A DNA stretch of 64,000 nucleotides from Legionella sp. MW5194 (lineage in GTDB: Bacteria > Pseudomonadota > Gammaproteobacteria > Legionellales > Legionellaceae), in the NCBI RefSeq assembly GCF_016864235.1, contig NZ_CP045733.1, forward strand, positions 97,381 to 161,380, in the 5' to 3' direction. The notes under the pieces were generated by a model that was not told the DNA's origin, ran no database searches, and was given only the letters and a program-made list of their open reading frames with translations. The number at the start of each line of letters is the position of its first letter. Position 1 is the stretch's first letter. A program made the translations under genes and the position numbers. This document shows, in pieces, positions 35,053-44,534 of this stretch.

Positions 35053-36167
35053 CCTCTTAGCATTTCACGACCTTTAGAACCATCCTTCCCTGTCAATGGT
35101 AAAGCAACTCCCATGCGCAGTTTTTTGTGTGTTCTTTGGGTAAACTCAGGGATGAATGCTAAACCATTTGGTCCAGCATGGGTTGGAATAGAGATGAGTT
35201 CAAAATTATGCAAATCTATTTTAGATAAATGCTTGTCTGTTGCATTAGATACATAAGCATATTGACCCTCTGGGTCAATTAAAACGTTAATCGGATTTAA
35301 TCCGGTGACTAATCGTTTTATCACTTGGCCTGAATGAACATCAATCACTGCAACTTGGTGATCAAAGGGCGCCGGTGCTAATATATAGTTTTGATCAGGA
35401 GTAATATCTGAGTAAAGAATCGGTCCTAGATTCAAATTAGTGAATTGTTTTTTAATGGCGAGGGTATCGGGATCAATAAAGACGATCTGATTGACAGCTG
35501 ATACCATCAAGGAACGATGATCTGGCGTATATTTTAAACCCCGTACAGCTGAGGGCAATGTGAGGTTTCCAGTAATTATTCCTGAATCAGGATCGATTCG
35601 AATGACGCCATCTTTACCCGCCATTAACCACAAGGTTTTTCCATCATTAGAAAAAAACAGATTATGTGTATTAGGACTGACCGCAATTTTTTTGACGATG
35701 GTTTTGGTATCAACATCAAAGACGAGAATCTTACCGCCTTTTTCCACATTCACAAAAAGTTGTTTTTCAAAAGGAGGTCGTAACTTAACACCATGAGGCG
35801 CACTATCGATGTCTGCATAGTCTTTGTTCTCTAGTGATTCAAAAGTAAATAGCCGATATTTCTCGACTTGATTTAATAAATCGATAACAGAAATGGACAC
35901 ACCAGGTATACCAGAGCCACTATCGTAGTCTCTAATGCCGAAATTGCTGACAAAAGCTGTTTTCCCATCTTTTGTAACAGCAATCTCATGAGGGAGGAAG
36001 GCAAGTTTCAGGCTACCTTTTCTTGCACCTGTATCGGGATTATAGAAACTGATACGATCGGCATTTTCTTCAACAACAGCTAACGTGGTGTTGATAGAAG
36101 AGGAATAAGTGAGGCCATTGAAAATCGATAGAGCAATAAATAGGCTGCTAACTTTTTTGAACATCAT
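35053..36167 (-). pseudogene. 5' half of YVTN beta-propeller + binding-protein fusion, split by IS21
   Basis: Begins with a signal-peptide-like segment (KKVSSLFIALSIFNGLTYS) and then seven-bladed-propeller repeats of the YVTN/YncE kind (FVSNFGIRDYDSGSG, YAYVSNATDKHLSKID). At LRMGVALPLTGKDGSKGREML it enters a type 1 periplasmic binding domain (LivJ-like), whose remainder is at 31968-32453. The apparent stop beyond the IS border lies in IS sequence. A propeller fused to a ligand-binding domain suggests a secreted or periplasmic sensor/binding protein. It is divergent from the MarR regulator. Confidence 0.82.
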
Positions 36168-36221
36168 TAAATCCCTTTATAAACACAAAAAGTGCCGCCA
36201 TGATAGTAAGGGAATACGATA

Positions 36222-36250
36222 TTGTCAATATATATAGGTGCCTATATAAT
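36222..36250 (+). promoter_or_regulatory. marR promoter overlapping a palindromic operator
   Basis: TTGTCA (36222-36227), a 17-bp spacer and TATAAT (36245-36250) form a near-consensus sigma-70 promoter. The palindrome TATATAGG-TG-CCTATATA (36231-36248) fills the spacer and overlaps the -10. This is the usual design for MarR autorepression. The divergent propeller gene begins 55 bp away and may share control. Confidence 0.8.
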
Positions 36251-36270
36251 AGCGCAAAAAGGAACTATCC

Positions 36271-36720
36271 ATGACATTTAATTTGAATGAACATACTGGT
36301 GTCTTGATTAAAAAGGCAGCTCGCTTGTTTGAACGTGTTTCAAATCTCAACCTTGAAGAACTTGGTGTGACCTATAGTCAGACTATTTTTCTGGTTCGCT
36401 TGTGGGAGCGGGACGGCCAAACGCAAATGGAACTCACAAAAAGTGCGGGACTGAAACAACCTACCGTAGTAGGTATACTTGATAAGATGGAAAGAGACCA
36501 GCTTATCACACGTGTTCGAAGTGAACAGGACAAACGTTGCTATCATTTTTTTCTTACTGAAAAAGCGAAACATGCTTGTCGCGAATTAGAAAAGCAGGGG
36601 ATATTGATGCAGAATTTGTCTGCGGGTAATTTACCCAATAAAGAAGTTAGCAAGTTAAATGAGAATCTATTATCAATTATAGAAAACCTAGAGCGTTTTA
36701 TTGAAAAAATTCAGGGGTAG
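36271..36720 (+). CDS. MarR-family transcriptional regulator
   Basis: 149 aa winged-helix regulator. MELTKSAGLKQPTVVGILDKMERDQLITRVRSEQDKR spans the recognition helix and wing, with the DxR(x)R-type wing motif. Flanking helices (residues ~5-30 and 100-148) form the dimer. AAAAAGGA precedes the ATG. Its promoter is overlapped by a clear palindrome, and it is divergent from the propeller gene. Effector unknown. Its 3' end overlaps the convergent FAD gene by 23 nt. Confidence 0.9.
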   Translation: MTFNLNEHTGVLIKKAARLFERVSNLNLEELGVTYSQTIFLVRLWERDGQTQMELTKSAGLKQPTVVGILDKMERDQLITRVRSEQDKRCYHFFLTEKAKHACRELEKQGILMQNLSAGNLPNKEVSKLNENLLSIIENLERFIEKIQG

Positions 36721-38272
36721 ACTTGATGGCCCCATGTTCAGTCACCTGAAATGTAGAAGCAAATTGATCCATCACCAAATCTACATCACGATAAACCATA
36801 AATGAAGAATGTGGTGTAGGAACAGGATGATTGTAATTTGCTACAGGCCCTATACAAACTAGATTTTCATGTACCTTTCCGTATGTATCGATCACTTGAT
36901 AATGATCCGTTAAATGGATGCCACCATAAGGCTTAGTGCTTATTAATCCGGTTTGTGCCAACTTGTCTAATAACATGGGCTTGACACTATTGGGATCTGG
37001 TTTGTAACGATATCCAGTTGCATCAATAAGAGTTGCAGCATGCAAGACTTCGCCTGATGTAAATAATAATTGGAATCTGTGATTTACTTCATCATAGCTT
37101 ACAGAAGCCAAGCTATGATGCTCAATAATTCTATTTTTCTCATAGAGATGGAGCATGATTCTAGCATTCACTGGTGTGATACCAGTCAAATAAGCCATTA
37201 AAAGAGAATAGAAGTATTTTAGAAATTGTTCTTTGCCTTCAACATTCAAGCTTTGCCACATGTGAGTATAACAACCACTAAAATAAAAAGTTTTAATAAA
37301 TGCTCGTAGCTCATCAATATTACCCAGTATGGGATTGTTTTCTGGCAGATGATCAAATTTATTCATTTGATAACGTAAAGTCTCAAGAGCACCAGGGGAA
37401 TGGGTAGGAGTAATAGGATTTTTAGCATCATTTTGATAAGCATTCCAAAATAATGTTTTTGCTTCGGAAAAGGTTAAACTGTCAGGAAAGCGTTTTTGTA
37501 GACTATTTGATAATTCCTGTTGTTTCGTAGTGTCACAACTATCTGTATTGCCTTTGGTTGTTAATATATTAGGATTTCGCGTGACACTGTGTATTTTTCC
37601 TGAGTACTGCTTTTTCATAGTTAACCAAAGTGCGGCATCAACAAATGCTGCCTGACCACCAATGATATAAACATCATCTGCTAAATCCCATGCATCTGGA
37701 TTTCCTGTTGTGTTTTCAAAACGGAGAAAACCTGGTTGATTCTCGACAGTATGAAAAAAAGGATTTGTTAAATGTCCAGTTGTTATAAAAAGTCTATCAG
37801 CGATATAATTTTGATCCATGCATGCTATCTGATAATTCCCTTCTTTTAGTGGACAAATATCTGAGATTGGCAAAAAAATTTCTTTGACTGTTATCCCTAG
37901 TGATTTAACCAGTGTTTTATGTTTTTCATATTGAGCGCGTAAATAATGACCCACTACAGCACGAGGAATATATTGTTTGTCTCTATGTGGATAATGATCT
38001 TGGAGCAACTCTGGATTAGCATCTATCCATTCTGTTAGGCTATCTGTAGTAGAAGTAAATTTGAAACCATCAGCTGGATTATTTAAAGTCCAGAATTCTG
38101 GGCTATCAATAGAATAAGCAAATCCTGTAGCAAGGTATTGTGGATTTTGTTCAAAGATTAAGATAGTAATGTCATCGTCAGAATATTTCATTGTTGCAAG
38201 CAAGTGACTTAAACGGCAAAAAATAGCATTTCCGCAGAGTCCCATTCCCGCAATAGCAATTACTTTTGGCAT
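36698..38272 (-). CDS. FAD/NAD(P)-binding protein (NAD_binding_9 type)
   Basis: 524 aa. The start MPKVIAIAGMGLCGNAIFCRL is a Rossmann dinucleotide motif (G-x-G-x-x-G/N-like). ATGFAYSIDSPEFWTLNNPADGF matches the conserved second block of FAD-NAD(P) proteins of this group, and VYIIGGQAAFVDAALWL is a second nucleotide motif. The reaction is unknown; relatives are found with redox, siderophore or unusual amino-acid pathways. The 3' end overlaps marR. An IS3 element lies just upstream of its start. Confidence 0.78.
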   Translation of the reverse strand: MPKVIAIAGMGLCGNAIFCRLSHLLATMKYSDDDITILIFEQNPQYLATGFAYSIDSPEFWTLNNPADGFKFTSTTDSLTEWIDANPELLQDHYPHRDKQYIPRAVVGHYLRAQYEKHKTLVKSLGITVKEIFLPISDICPLKEGNYQIACMDQNYIADRLFITTGHLTNPFFHTVENQPGFLRFENTTGNPDAWDLADDVYIIGGQAAFVDAALWLTMKKQYSGKIHSVTRNPNILTTKGNTDSCDTTKQQELSNSLQKRFPDSLTFSEAKTLFWNAYQNDAKNPITPTHSPGALETLRYQMNKFDHLPENNPILGNIDELRAFIKTFYFSGCYTHMWQSLNVEGKEQFLKYFYSLLMAYLTGITPVNARIMLHLYEKNRIIEHHSLASVSYDEVNHRFQLLFTSGEVLHAATLIDATGYRYKPDPNSVKPMLLDKLAQTGLISTKPYGGIHLTDHYQVIDTYGKVHENLVCIGPVANYNHPVPTPHSSFMVYRDVDLVMDQFASTFQVTEHGAIKSTPEFFQ

Positions 38273-38393
38273 TATATCAAGACAATTGTTGGATCAGAGG
38301 AAAATTCTAGGGTTTAACCTCGATACTGTCAATTTGTAGATTTCTTATCTTTAAATGACAACTGACGTGGTCAAGTAAAACGATACAACCCAG

Positions 38394-39271
38394 TTAAGCT
38401 ACTTTTTTCAAATTCATTTCCCTCTGTTGCTCATATTGATTTGGAGACACATATCCCAAAAACGAATGAAGCCGCCTGCTATTATAAAACATAGCAATAT
38501 AATCCAAGATATCTTGCTGTGCTTCATAACGAGTCTGGTAGTTTTTCCACTGCACCAGTTCTTGCTTCAGTGAACCAAAAAAACTTTCAGCCACTGCATT
38601 ATCCCAACAATCTCCTTTACGACTCATGCTCCCTTACAACCATGCTGAGCCAAAAGCTGTATGTATGGTTTACTGGCATACTGAACTCCTCGATCGGAAT
38701 GAACAATAAGCCCTAGCTCTGGTTTTCGCTGCCAAATTGCCATCTTTAGTGCGTCGCAGACTAAATCAGCTTTCATTCGAGAGCTCATACTCCAGCCCAC
38801 TACTTTTCGTGAATACAAATCTAAAACCACTGCCAAATAAAGCCAGCCTTCCTGCGTCCAAACATAAGTGATGTCTGATACATATGCTCGATTAGGTGAG
38901 TCAACGGTAAACTGGCGATTTAGCTCGTTATTAAATAAAGGCTTTTTGTGTTTGCTGTTAGTAGTTACCTTGTATTTCTTTCGATAACGAACCCACACAC
39001 CAGCCTCTTTCATCAGTCTGCGCGTCTTATTCCGACCAATAGGATAGCCCAATGCATTCAGAGCCTTCCTCATACGACGACTTCCGTAAGTCTGCTGAGA
39101 GGACTCGGAAACCTTTTTAATCCAATCCATTAATTCAGTGCGCTCTGGGTTATCTGGGTGACTTTGCCGTTTGGAGTAACCGTAGTACCCATTGCGCTTC
39201 ACGCCCAGTAATCGACACATCAGGTCGATAGGCCAGGTCTTCTTATGTCGGGCTATAAACGCATATTTCAC
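38394..39271 (-). pseudogene. IS3 orfB transposase, frameshifted
   Basis: The N-terminal part (38624-39271) has the HTH_21 region and integrase start: DLMCRLLGVKRNGYYGY, FTVDSPNRAYVSDITYVWT (first Asp) and VHSDRGVQYAS (second Asp). The C-terminal part (38394-38627) has [21 protein letters not shown] with the catalytic Glu. One A lost near 38632 (GGGAGCATG instead of GGGAAGCATG) separates them. Restored, it is a normal DDE OrfB. It is normally made as OrfAB by a -1 frameshift with orfA. Confidence 0.88.
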
Positions 39272-39573
39272 TTCGTTTCTTGAGCAAAGAAGACCGCCGC
39301 TTTTTTTAATATTTCTTTTTCCATCTTCAGCCGTTTGACTTCTTCCCTTAAGCGGCGTATCTCTACCTGTTCTTCTGTAAGTTTACCCAGGCCTCGGAAC
39401 GCTTGACCCTCCTCTTGCACAGCCTCTTTTACCCAACGGCATAGCAGCTCGTACTTGACTCCAAGGCTTTCTGCTGCTGTTTTGCGTTCATAACCTTGTT
39501 CCAAAACAAGACTAACAGCATCCAACTTAAATTCTTTTGAATATTTTACTCGTGTTGACATTTTTTCCTCCAA
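39268..39573 (-). CDS. IS3 orfA
   Basis: 101 aa. HTH_Tnp_1 domain (SKEFKLDAVSLVLEQGYERKTAAESLGV, read in parts) and a leucine-zipper-like C-terminal helix (EEVKRLKMEKEILKKAA). Near its end, seven As before GCGG (39300-39306) form a slippery site. A -1 shift there reads SGGLLCSRNEVKYAF straight into orfB, so OrfAB fusion by programmed frameshifting is well supported. Confidence 0.92.
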   Translation of the reverse strand: MEEKMSTRVKYSKEFKLDAVSLVLEQGYERKTAAESLGVKYELLCRWVKEAVQEEGQAFRGLGKLTEEQVEIRRLREEVKRLKMEKEILKKAAVFFAQETK

Positions 39574-39835
39574 TTAAGAGCATTATATCCCTTAACTGGG
39601 TTGGTCGCTTCTATTAGACCACGTCAAACAGATTGATCGATCCACATCCTTAATTTAGAGCTAAATCGTCCCTGACGGCAAAGAGTTTTGACGGCCTTTG
39701 TAGTGATGCTTTTAATTAAGCGATATTCCCCCAGTACTGCATGTATAGACCAACATTGGTTAATAATTGTATAGTCTATTATTCTTCAGTTTCACTGGTG
39801 TAAAATTGAAAGTGTCTTTTAAATAGGAGTCCTTA

Positions 39836-40109
39836 ATGCAGGATGCAATAACGATTGAGAACAATTGGCGCTCTCGTGGCTTTAGTTTTGAGCTTTGGGA
39901 AGATCCCCCAGGTCAAATTTGGAAGGATTTTAAGCATGAAACGGATGAGTTATTCATGTTGCTTGAAGGTGAAGTCATTTTAACCGTGGGCAATAAAACG
40001 TTAAAACCTGCTATTGGAGGTATTGATTTCAGGAGGAGTAGATCATACGGTTCAAACCAGTTCCACCACAGGAAGTCCTTGGTATTATGGTTACAAAATA
40101 AGAAGGTAA
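39836..40109 (+). pseudogene. Cupin-domain protein, frameshifted
   Basis: WRSRGFSFELWEDPPGQIWKDF and ETDELFMLLEGEVILTVGNK are the first cupin motif. After PAIG the frame is lost. The alternative frame gives EVLISGGVDHTVQTSS and SPWYYGYKIRR, the second motif with its His, up to TAA at 40107-40109. A small deletion in the GGAGG tract near 40018 explains it. The ~90-aa protein would be a normal single cupin if repaired. It is followed 4 nt later by a nucleotidyltransferase gene. Confidence 0.7.
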
Positions 40110-40113
40110 GGGA

Positions 40114-40767
40114 ATGACACAAAAGAAAATATCACTAGAAAATGATGCTGTTCTGCAATTCATTGTTGATGAATTAATATCTTTACATCATTGCCATACA
40201 ATTATTTTATATGGCTCGCGCGCACGAGGAGACTTCACAGTAACCAGTGATTATGATTGCAGGGATTAGGGAAAAAGGAGATAAGCAACGAATTGCACGC
40301 TTTGATGAAGCACATCAAGTTTATCATGATATTTTTGTTTATCCCGAGAATGCTTTTGATTCAATTTCTGATGAACATTTATGTATGTCAGATGGCATCG
40401 TTGTTCTTGAAAAAGCTCATTTTGGCACAGAGTTATTAAAAAAACTCTCTGCTTTTTTAATATTGCCTGAGTCCCTCCCTCCTGATGAAATTACAGCACG
40501 TAGAGTGTGGTATCAAAAAATGCTGGCAAGGGCGTATACTAGAGATTTAGAAGGAAAATATCGCCATATTTGGTCAATCTTCACAATTCTAGAGGATTAT
40601 TTTGTATTCAAAGAATTGCGTTATCAAGGTCCAAAAAAGCATTCAAGTATTTAGAAACACACGATCCAGAGACTTTATCATTATTTGATGAGGCCATAAC
40701 GAATATCGATAATTTGGATGCCTTAAATAGGCTAATTACAAGAGTTATAAAGATAGACAAAACGTAG
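40114..40767 (+). pseudogene. MNT-like nucleotidyltransferase, two frameshifts
   Basis: ILYGSRARGDFTVTSDYD is the nucleotidyltransferase motif G-S-x(9)-D-x-D. The frame breaks after it, where a two-base AT loss near 40255 would restore IAGIREKGDK. It breaks again near 40637, where one A restores GPKKAFKYLETHDPETL, ending at 40767. The joined protein (~217 aa) has a helical C-terminal half. Such enzymes include aminoglycoside nucleotidyltransferases and MntA antitoxins. No clear HEPN partner follows. Confidence 0.72.
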
Positions 40768-40774
40768 GATAATT

Positions 40775-40876
40775 ATGCCAGAATTAGATATTGAAATTAT
40801 CAAAGATAATCCAGAGTACTTTCTTGTGAAAAGGCATCTATTATTTTTATTTAGAGTGCCTAGTAATGAAATTTAA
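40775..40876 (+). CDS. Small ORF ahead of sensor kinase
   Basis: 33 codons from ATG 40775 to TAA 40874-40876, overlapping the start of the sensor kinase at 40866. It begins MPELDIEIIKDNPEYFLVK and has no recognised domain. It may be a leader or a remnant of a larger gene. Support is weak. Confidence 0.3.
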   Translation: MPELDIEIIKDNPEYFLVKRHLLFLFRVPSNEI

Positions 40877-42468
40877 TATTTATATTAAAATTTTGACTGC
40901 GTTCTTTGTGATTTTTTTAATTCTTGTTTTGGCATTTTTAAATATTTAAAGTCAGTTGAGACAAAGATAGTTGTTAATGCTGGAAAAACGACCTCGCAAG
41001 GGCTTTTAATTAGTTTAGAAAAAGAGTTAATTAATAACCCGAAATCAAACTGGGATGCGATAATAAAGAAGAAAACAGATAATGTTATTCATCTTATAGC
41101 AATCGACAGTCTAAAACTCACCCTGGTGCAGAATAATCAATTAAATAATGATGAAATCATTTTTTTATCAGGTACAACCTATCAATTTCTAAACGAGGTC
41201 ATTGTAGAACATACTGCGTATAAAAAAATTGGTAATACCCCATATGCATTAGCTTACAATTTTTCAGATCCTGGCGAAATTATTTTTAATTATATGAATC
41301 CTGTTTTAAAACAAGTCGTTCAACATTTATTATCAAAATCAAAAAATACCTGGAGTAATGAACTATTACATTTAGAAAAATATATGGTTTCCCTCTTCAT
41401 GTTTATAAAACTAAAAGTAAATACTTACCAGGTAATATAATTAATTCTTTATCAACAAAGCGTCTAGTATTTGAAACAAATAAAAACTCGTCACAAATTG
41501 TTATTCTCTATTATCGTTTTAGTGGTGGAATACTCAAAATTGGCCCACTAAGCTATCTGCCAGTTATGGCAAGAATCAGTGATGTTATGTATTATTTTAT
41601 AGGAACTTTCTTTTTTATATCCCTTTGTCTTATTGCCTTATTTTCATTGCTTTTTGTTAGAAATATGAAAAAGGTGTATCAGATAACTAAAAATTTCAGT
41701 CAAGGGAACTTTGATTTTCATCGGAAAATAGGTACTACCTCTGTTTTGTATGGGCTGTATAGAAATATCATCCAAATGGGTGAGCAATTAAAAGAACTGA
41801 TTGAATCACATAAACAATTGTGCCGGTTTGTCGCGCATGAAATTAGGACCCCTTTGTCAACCATACAAATGGCGACGGATAGTATCAAAAGGAAAAACGC
41901 TGAAGATGCATTGCTCAATAAACAGATAAACAGCATACAAGAAGATATTGCAGACATAAATCGCATCGTCAGCACTTTTTTGATTTACTCAAAAATGCAT
42001 TCAAACGAATTGAAATTAAAACAGTCTGAGACCGATATAATAGTATGGTTAAGAAAGTTATTAGAGTCTTATTCTTCCTCAACATTTGAAATTACATTTT
42101 ATTCTAATGAGTTAAATTCTTTGAAAGCATACATAGATGAAAATATTTTAAAACACGCTGTTACCAATTTGATTACAAATGCCATGAAATTTGCAGAGCA
42201 CACTATTTCTTTAACCATTTCGCTGGATAATAGTCATATTTTACTTCACGTAGACGATGATGGCCCAGGCTTGCCGGAGGAGGGTGCGGATGACATTTTT
42301 TCTGAATATACAATTGCTGAAGACGCAGGAATTGGAGATAAACATATTGGGTTAGGATTAGCTATTGTTAAAAAAGTTGTTAATCTCCACGGAGGAAAGG
42401 TCATGGCTACACAATCACCGATATTAAAAGGTGCTCGATTCACCATAGTACTTCCAATATATTCTTAA
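40866..42468 (+). pseudogene. Sensor histidine kinase, two frameshifts
   Basis: The N-terminal membrane helix (IYIKILTAFFVIFLILVLAF) is followed by a frame break near 40895-40950. A periplasmic sensor domain follows (GLLISLEKELINN). A second break near 41380 is repaired by one A to give LEKIYGFPLHVYKTKSKYLPG. Then come a second membrane helix (FIGTFFFISLCLIALFSLLFV), HAMP-like segment, FVAHEIRTPLST (phosphoacceptor His), NAMKFAEH (N box), DDDGPGLPEEG and GLGLAIVKKVV (G boxes). The full kinase is ~533 aa. It is the likely partner of the OmpR-type regulator at 44535. Whether it is dead or mis-sequenced is unresolved. Confidence 0.85.
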
Positions 42469-42471
42469 CGA

Positions 42472-44295
42472 TTAAGATTTTAGTTTTGGAAGTTGGTCCT
42501 CAACTGTAGTATCTTTTGAAGTATCCATCTCTTGTTTCATCCCAACCAGTGCGTCGATAACCGCTGTTAACTGGAGTTTTGCATTTTCAAAACGTTTAGG
42601 GATAAATTCATCTTCCTCACCATCAATCGCTTCTCCAGTTCCAATGCCTTTTTCAAGAGCGCTGATAACCACACTAAGCTCTGATTCAAACGCCGATAAT
42701 AGTTCATTACTCCCCGTTGCAGATTGCAAGATTCCATGCAATTTTTCCACTGCATCTTCAGGAATATAAAGAGTGCCCTCACTGCATTTGCTATATTCAC
42801 GTTTCGCAATAGGTAATGAAAGTAGTTCATCAGCCTTGTGTTGACTCATCTGAAATATTTGTCTAACAGATTGTTTTAGTTCTATGGGAGTTGGTGGCGA
42901 ATTGCTAGATTTCAAAGATGCGAGAAGCTTATCACTAGCAGTTACTCTTCCATCTTTGCTATGTTCTTGCGCTGTCTCGATAGGAGTCTGTCCTTTTTCA
43001 TTTCGCACTTCAAGACTAGCACCACACTCTAATAACTTTTTAATGAGATGTAACGGCTCTTTTCTATAATTATAAAAATTCTGTACCGCATAGTGCAAAG
43101 CCGTCATGCCTTTTTTATCAGCACTATTAATATCAGCGCCATGTTTTAATAATAAAGCAATGACGCTATCATTACTTGGGTTACCAATAAGGACTTTTCC
43201 ACAACTTACCATTGCCAGGTTTAACAAAGCTTTATTAGCTAGAATTGACTCTAGCAAGTCTTCATGACCTTTAAATACAGAAGGTTCTTTTAAACCTAAG
43301 AGAAGTTCTAGTACATCTCTATCTGTCAGTTGTTCTATAGGGTCCGCCCGACCTAAGATATCACGGACATGTGTTAAATAATTTTCTTGTTCTTTACCTA
43401 ATATTTGATTTTCCTGTTCAACAAACTTTGCAACATCTTCTCCTTCAAATCGCAATTCTGGAAAACCCTCAATTTTCTTTAAATCTTGAATGTTTAGAAT
43501 ATCTCGATTTAAAGCGATTTTTGCTATCAGTTCATCGGCTCCGTCTTTACCTAGAATTGCACGGGCATATTCTATGGTGTTAACTTTTAGTTCTTTAGCT
43601 GTTTGTGTTGAGGCAAATAAAGATTTTCGAACGGCAACTTGATATTCACCATGATGAAAAATAACACTGTTTCCAGCCTTCCAAATATTTCCTGCCATCG
43701 ATGTGATAGGGGATGCCGGCGAAAGGGATCGGAAGCCGGTCTGTACATCTTGCGCATTCCATGGTCCAGTTCCACCAAACGTGATTTCTGGATGTTTCAC
43801 TGATACTCTTTCTAAAAATGTTTTTTCCTGTGAGTTTGCTGCAGCATTAAGTTGATTGTCTGTATTACAACCTTCTAAAGTCACAAAAACTTCACCATGA
43901 TGTGCGGGCAATGCTCGTTTAAAACCATGTAATAAATTATCAAAATTATCATCATATAACTGCTCACTTGGGCCATGGCAATTACCCATACCATATTCGC
44001 CACCACCAGCATGGCCCATAATAAATAATTTTGGGTTCTTCTCAAATATATTGTCTAGTTCTTTCGGTAAGTCTCGTTTGAGTTCATCCAAACTACTATA
44101 GATTTTTGGGGATTTATCACACTGATCGAAAAAATAATACTTCAAATCAGAGCCTTCTAAATAGACGCCAATTGGAACAAATTGCTTGAACCGTTGTTTT
44201 AAGTGAGGATTTATCACCACACCTCTCTGATTTTCAGGCAGTGGATGATCTGGATCTGGTTTATATATTAAGATTTCTATTGCAGCGTCTTTCAT
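42472..44295 (-). CDS. Ankyrin protein with caspase-like (clan CD) His/Cys pair; putative effector
   Basis: 607 aa, no signal peptide. The N-terminal ~220 residues contain KLFIMGHAGGGEYGMG (His95 after a hydrophobic strand) and EVFVTLEGCNTDNQ (Cys143 after a second strand). This is the order, spacing and strand-His-Gly/strand-Cys layout of clan CD cysteine peptidases such as C80. Residues ~375-447 hold two ankyrin repeats (LLLKHGADINSADKKGMTALHYA; CGASLEVRNEKGQTPIETA). The C-terminus is helical, acidic and polar. The layout suits a secreted Legionella-type effector, but secretion is inferred. Its promoter shares the box also found at 45345 and 46756. Confidence 0.72.
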   Translation of the reverse strand: MKDAAIEILIYKPDPDHPLPENQRGVVINPHLKQRFKQFVPIGVYLEGSDLKYYFFDQCDKSPKIYSSLDELKRDLPKELDNIFEKNPKLFIMGHAGGGEYGMGNCHGPSEQLYDDNFDNLLHGFKRALPAHHGEVFVTLEGCNTDNQLNAAANSQEKTFLERVSVKHPEITFGGTGPWNAQDVQTGFRSLSPASPITSMAGNIWKAGNSVIFHHGEYQVAVRKSLFASTQTAKELKVNTIEYARAILGKDGADELIAKIALNRDILNIQDLKKIEGFPELRFEGEDVAKFVEQENQILGKEQENYLTHVRDILGRADPIEQLTDRDVLELLLGLKEPSVFKGHEDLLESILANKALLNLAMVSCGKVLIGNPSNDSVIALLLKHGADINSADKKGMTALHYAVQNFYNYRKEPLHLIKKLLECGASLEVRNEKGQTPIETAQEHSKDGRVTASDKLLASLKSSNSPPTPIELKQSVRQIFQMSQHKADELLSLPIAKREYSKCSEGTLYIPEDAVEKLHGILQSATGSNELLSAFESELSVVISALEKGIGTGEAIDGEEDEFIPKRFENAKLQLTAVIDALVGMKQEMDTSKDTTVEDQLPKLKS

Positions 44296-44330
44296 GACTC
44301 ATCTCGACTATTACTTAAAATAATAGGTTG

Positions 44331-44371
44331 ATTTTATCAAAAACACTCGGCTCAAATGTATATATATTGTA
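44331..44371 (-). promoter_or_regulatory. Promoter with tandem TACAAT-like boxes (ankyrin gene)
   Basis: Read on the minus strand: TACAAT-ATATA-TACATT-TG (44371-44353), 16 bp, then TAAAAT (44336-44331) as -10. The half-sites are 11 bp apart. The predicted transcript starts ~29 nt before the ATG at 44295. Same geometry as the promoters at 45345-45390 and 46756-46801. Confidence 0.65.
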
Positions 44372-44534
44372 CAAACGTTCTAAAATGATACTTTTGTCGA
44401 GGGCAAATGATTATAGATTTGCGATATATTTGGTGAAGCTTTCATAACTGGACGAAAAATCTCAAGATCGAGGCAAAAGAATTTTTTACTATTTTTCATA
44501 AGTCTTACATAAGATCGGTGGCTGTGATCTGTAT

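Larger units (their letters stand above)
38363..39626 (-). mobile_element. IS3-family element
   Basis: 1264 bp with ~36-bp imperfect inverted repeats whose outer parts read TGACGTGGTC and inner parts CAACCCAGTTAAG. It is flanked by a 3-bp target duplication AAC (38360-38362; 39627-39629). It carries orfA and orfB on the minus strand. Structure and target size are typical of IS3. OrfB is broken as read. Confidence 0.92.

Noticed and set aside
39268..39573. IS3 orfA/orfB as two damaged genes
   Set aside because: The offset between orfA and orfB is explained by a slippery A-run giving a -1 frameshift, normal for IS3. Only the later break inside orfB is damage.
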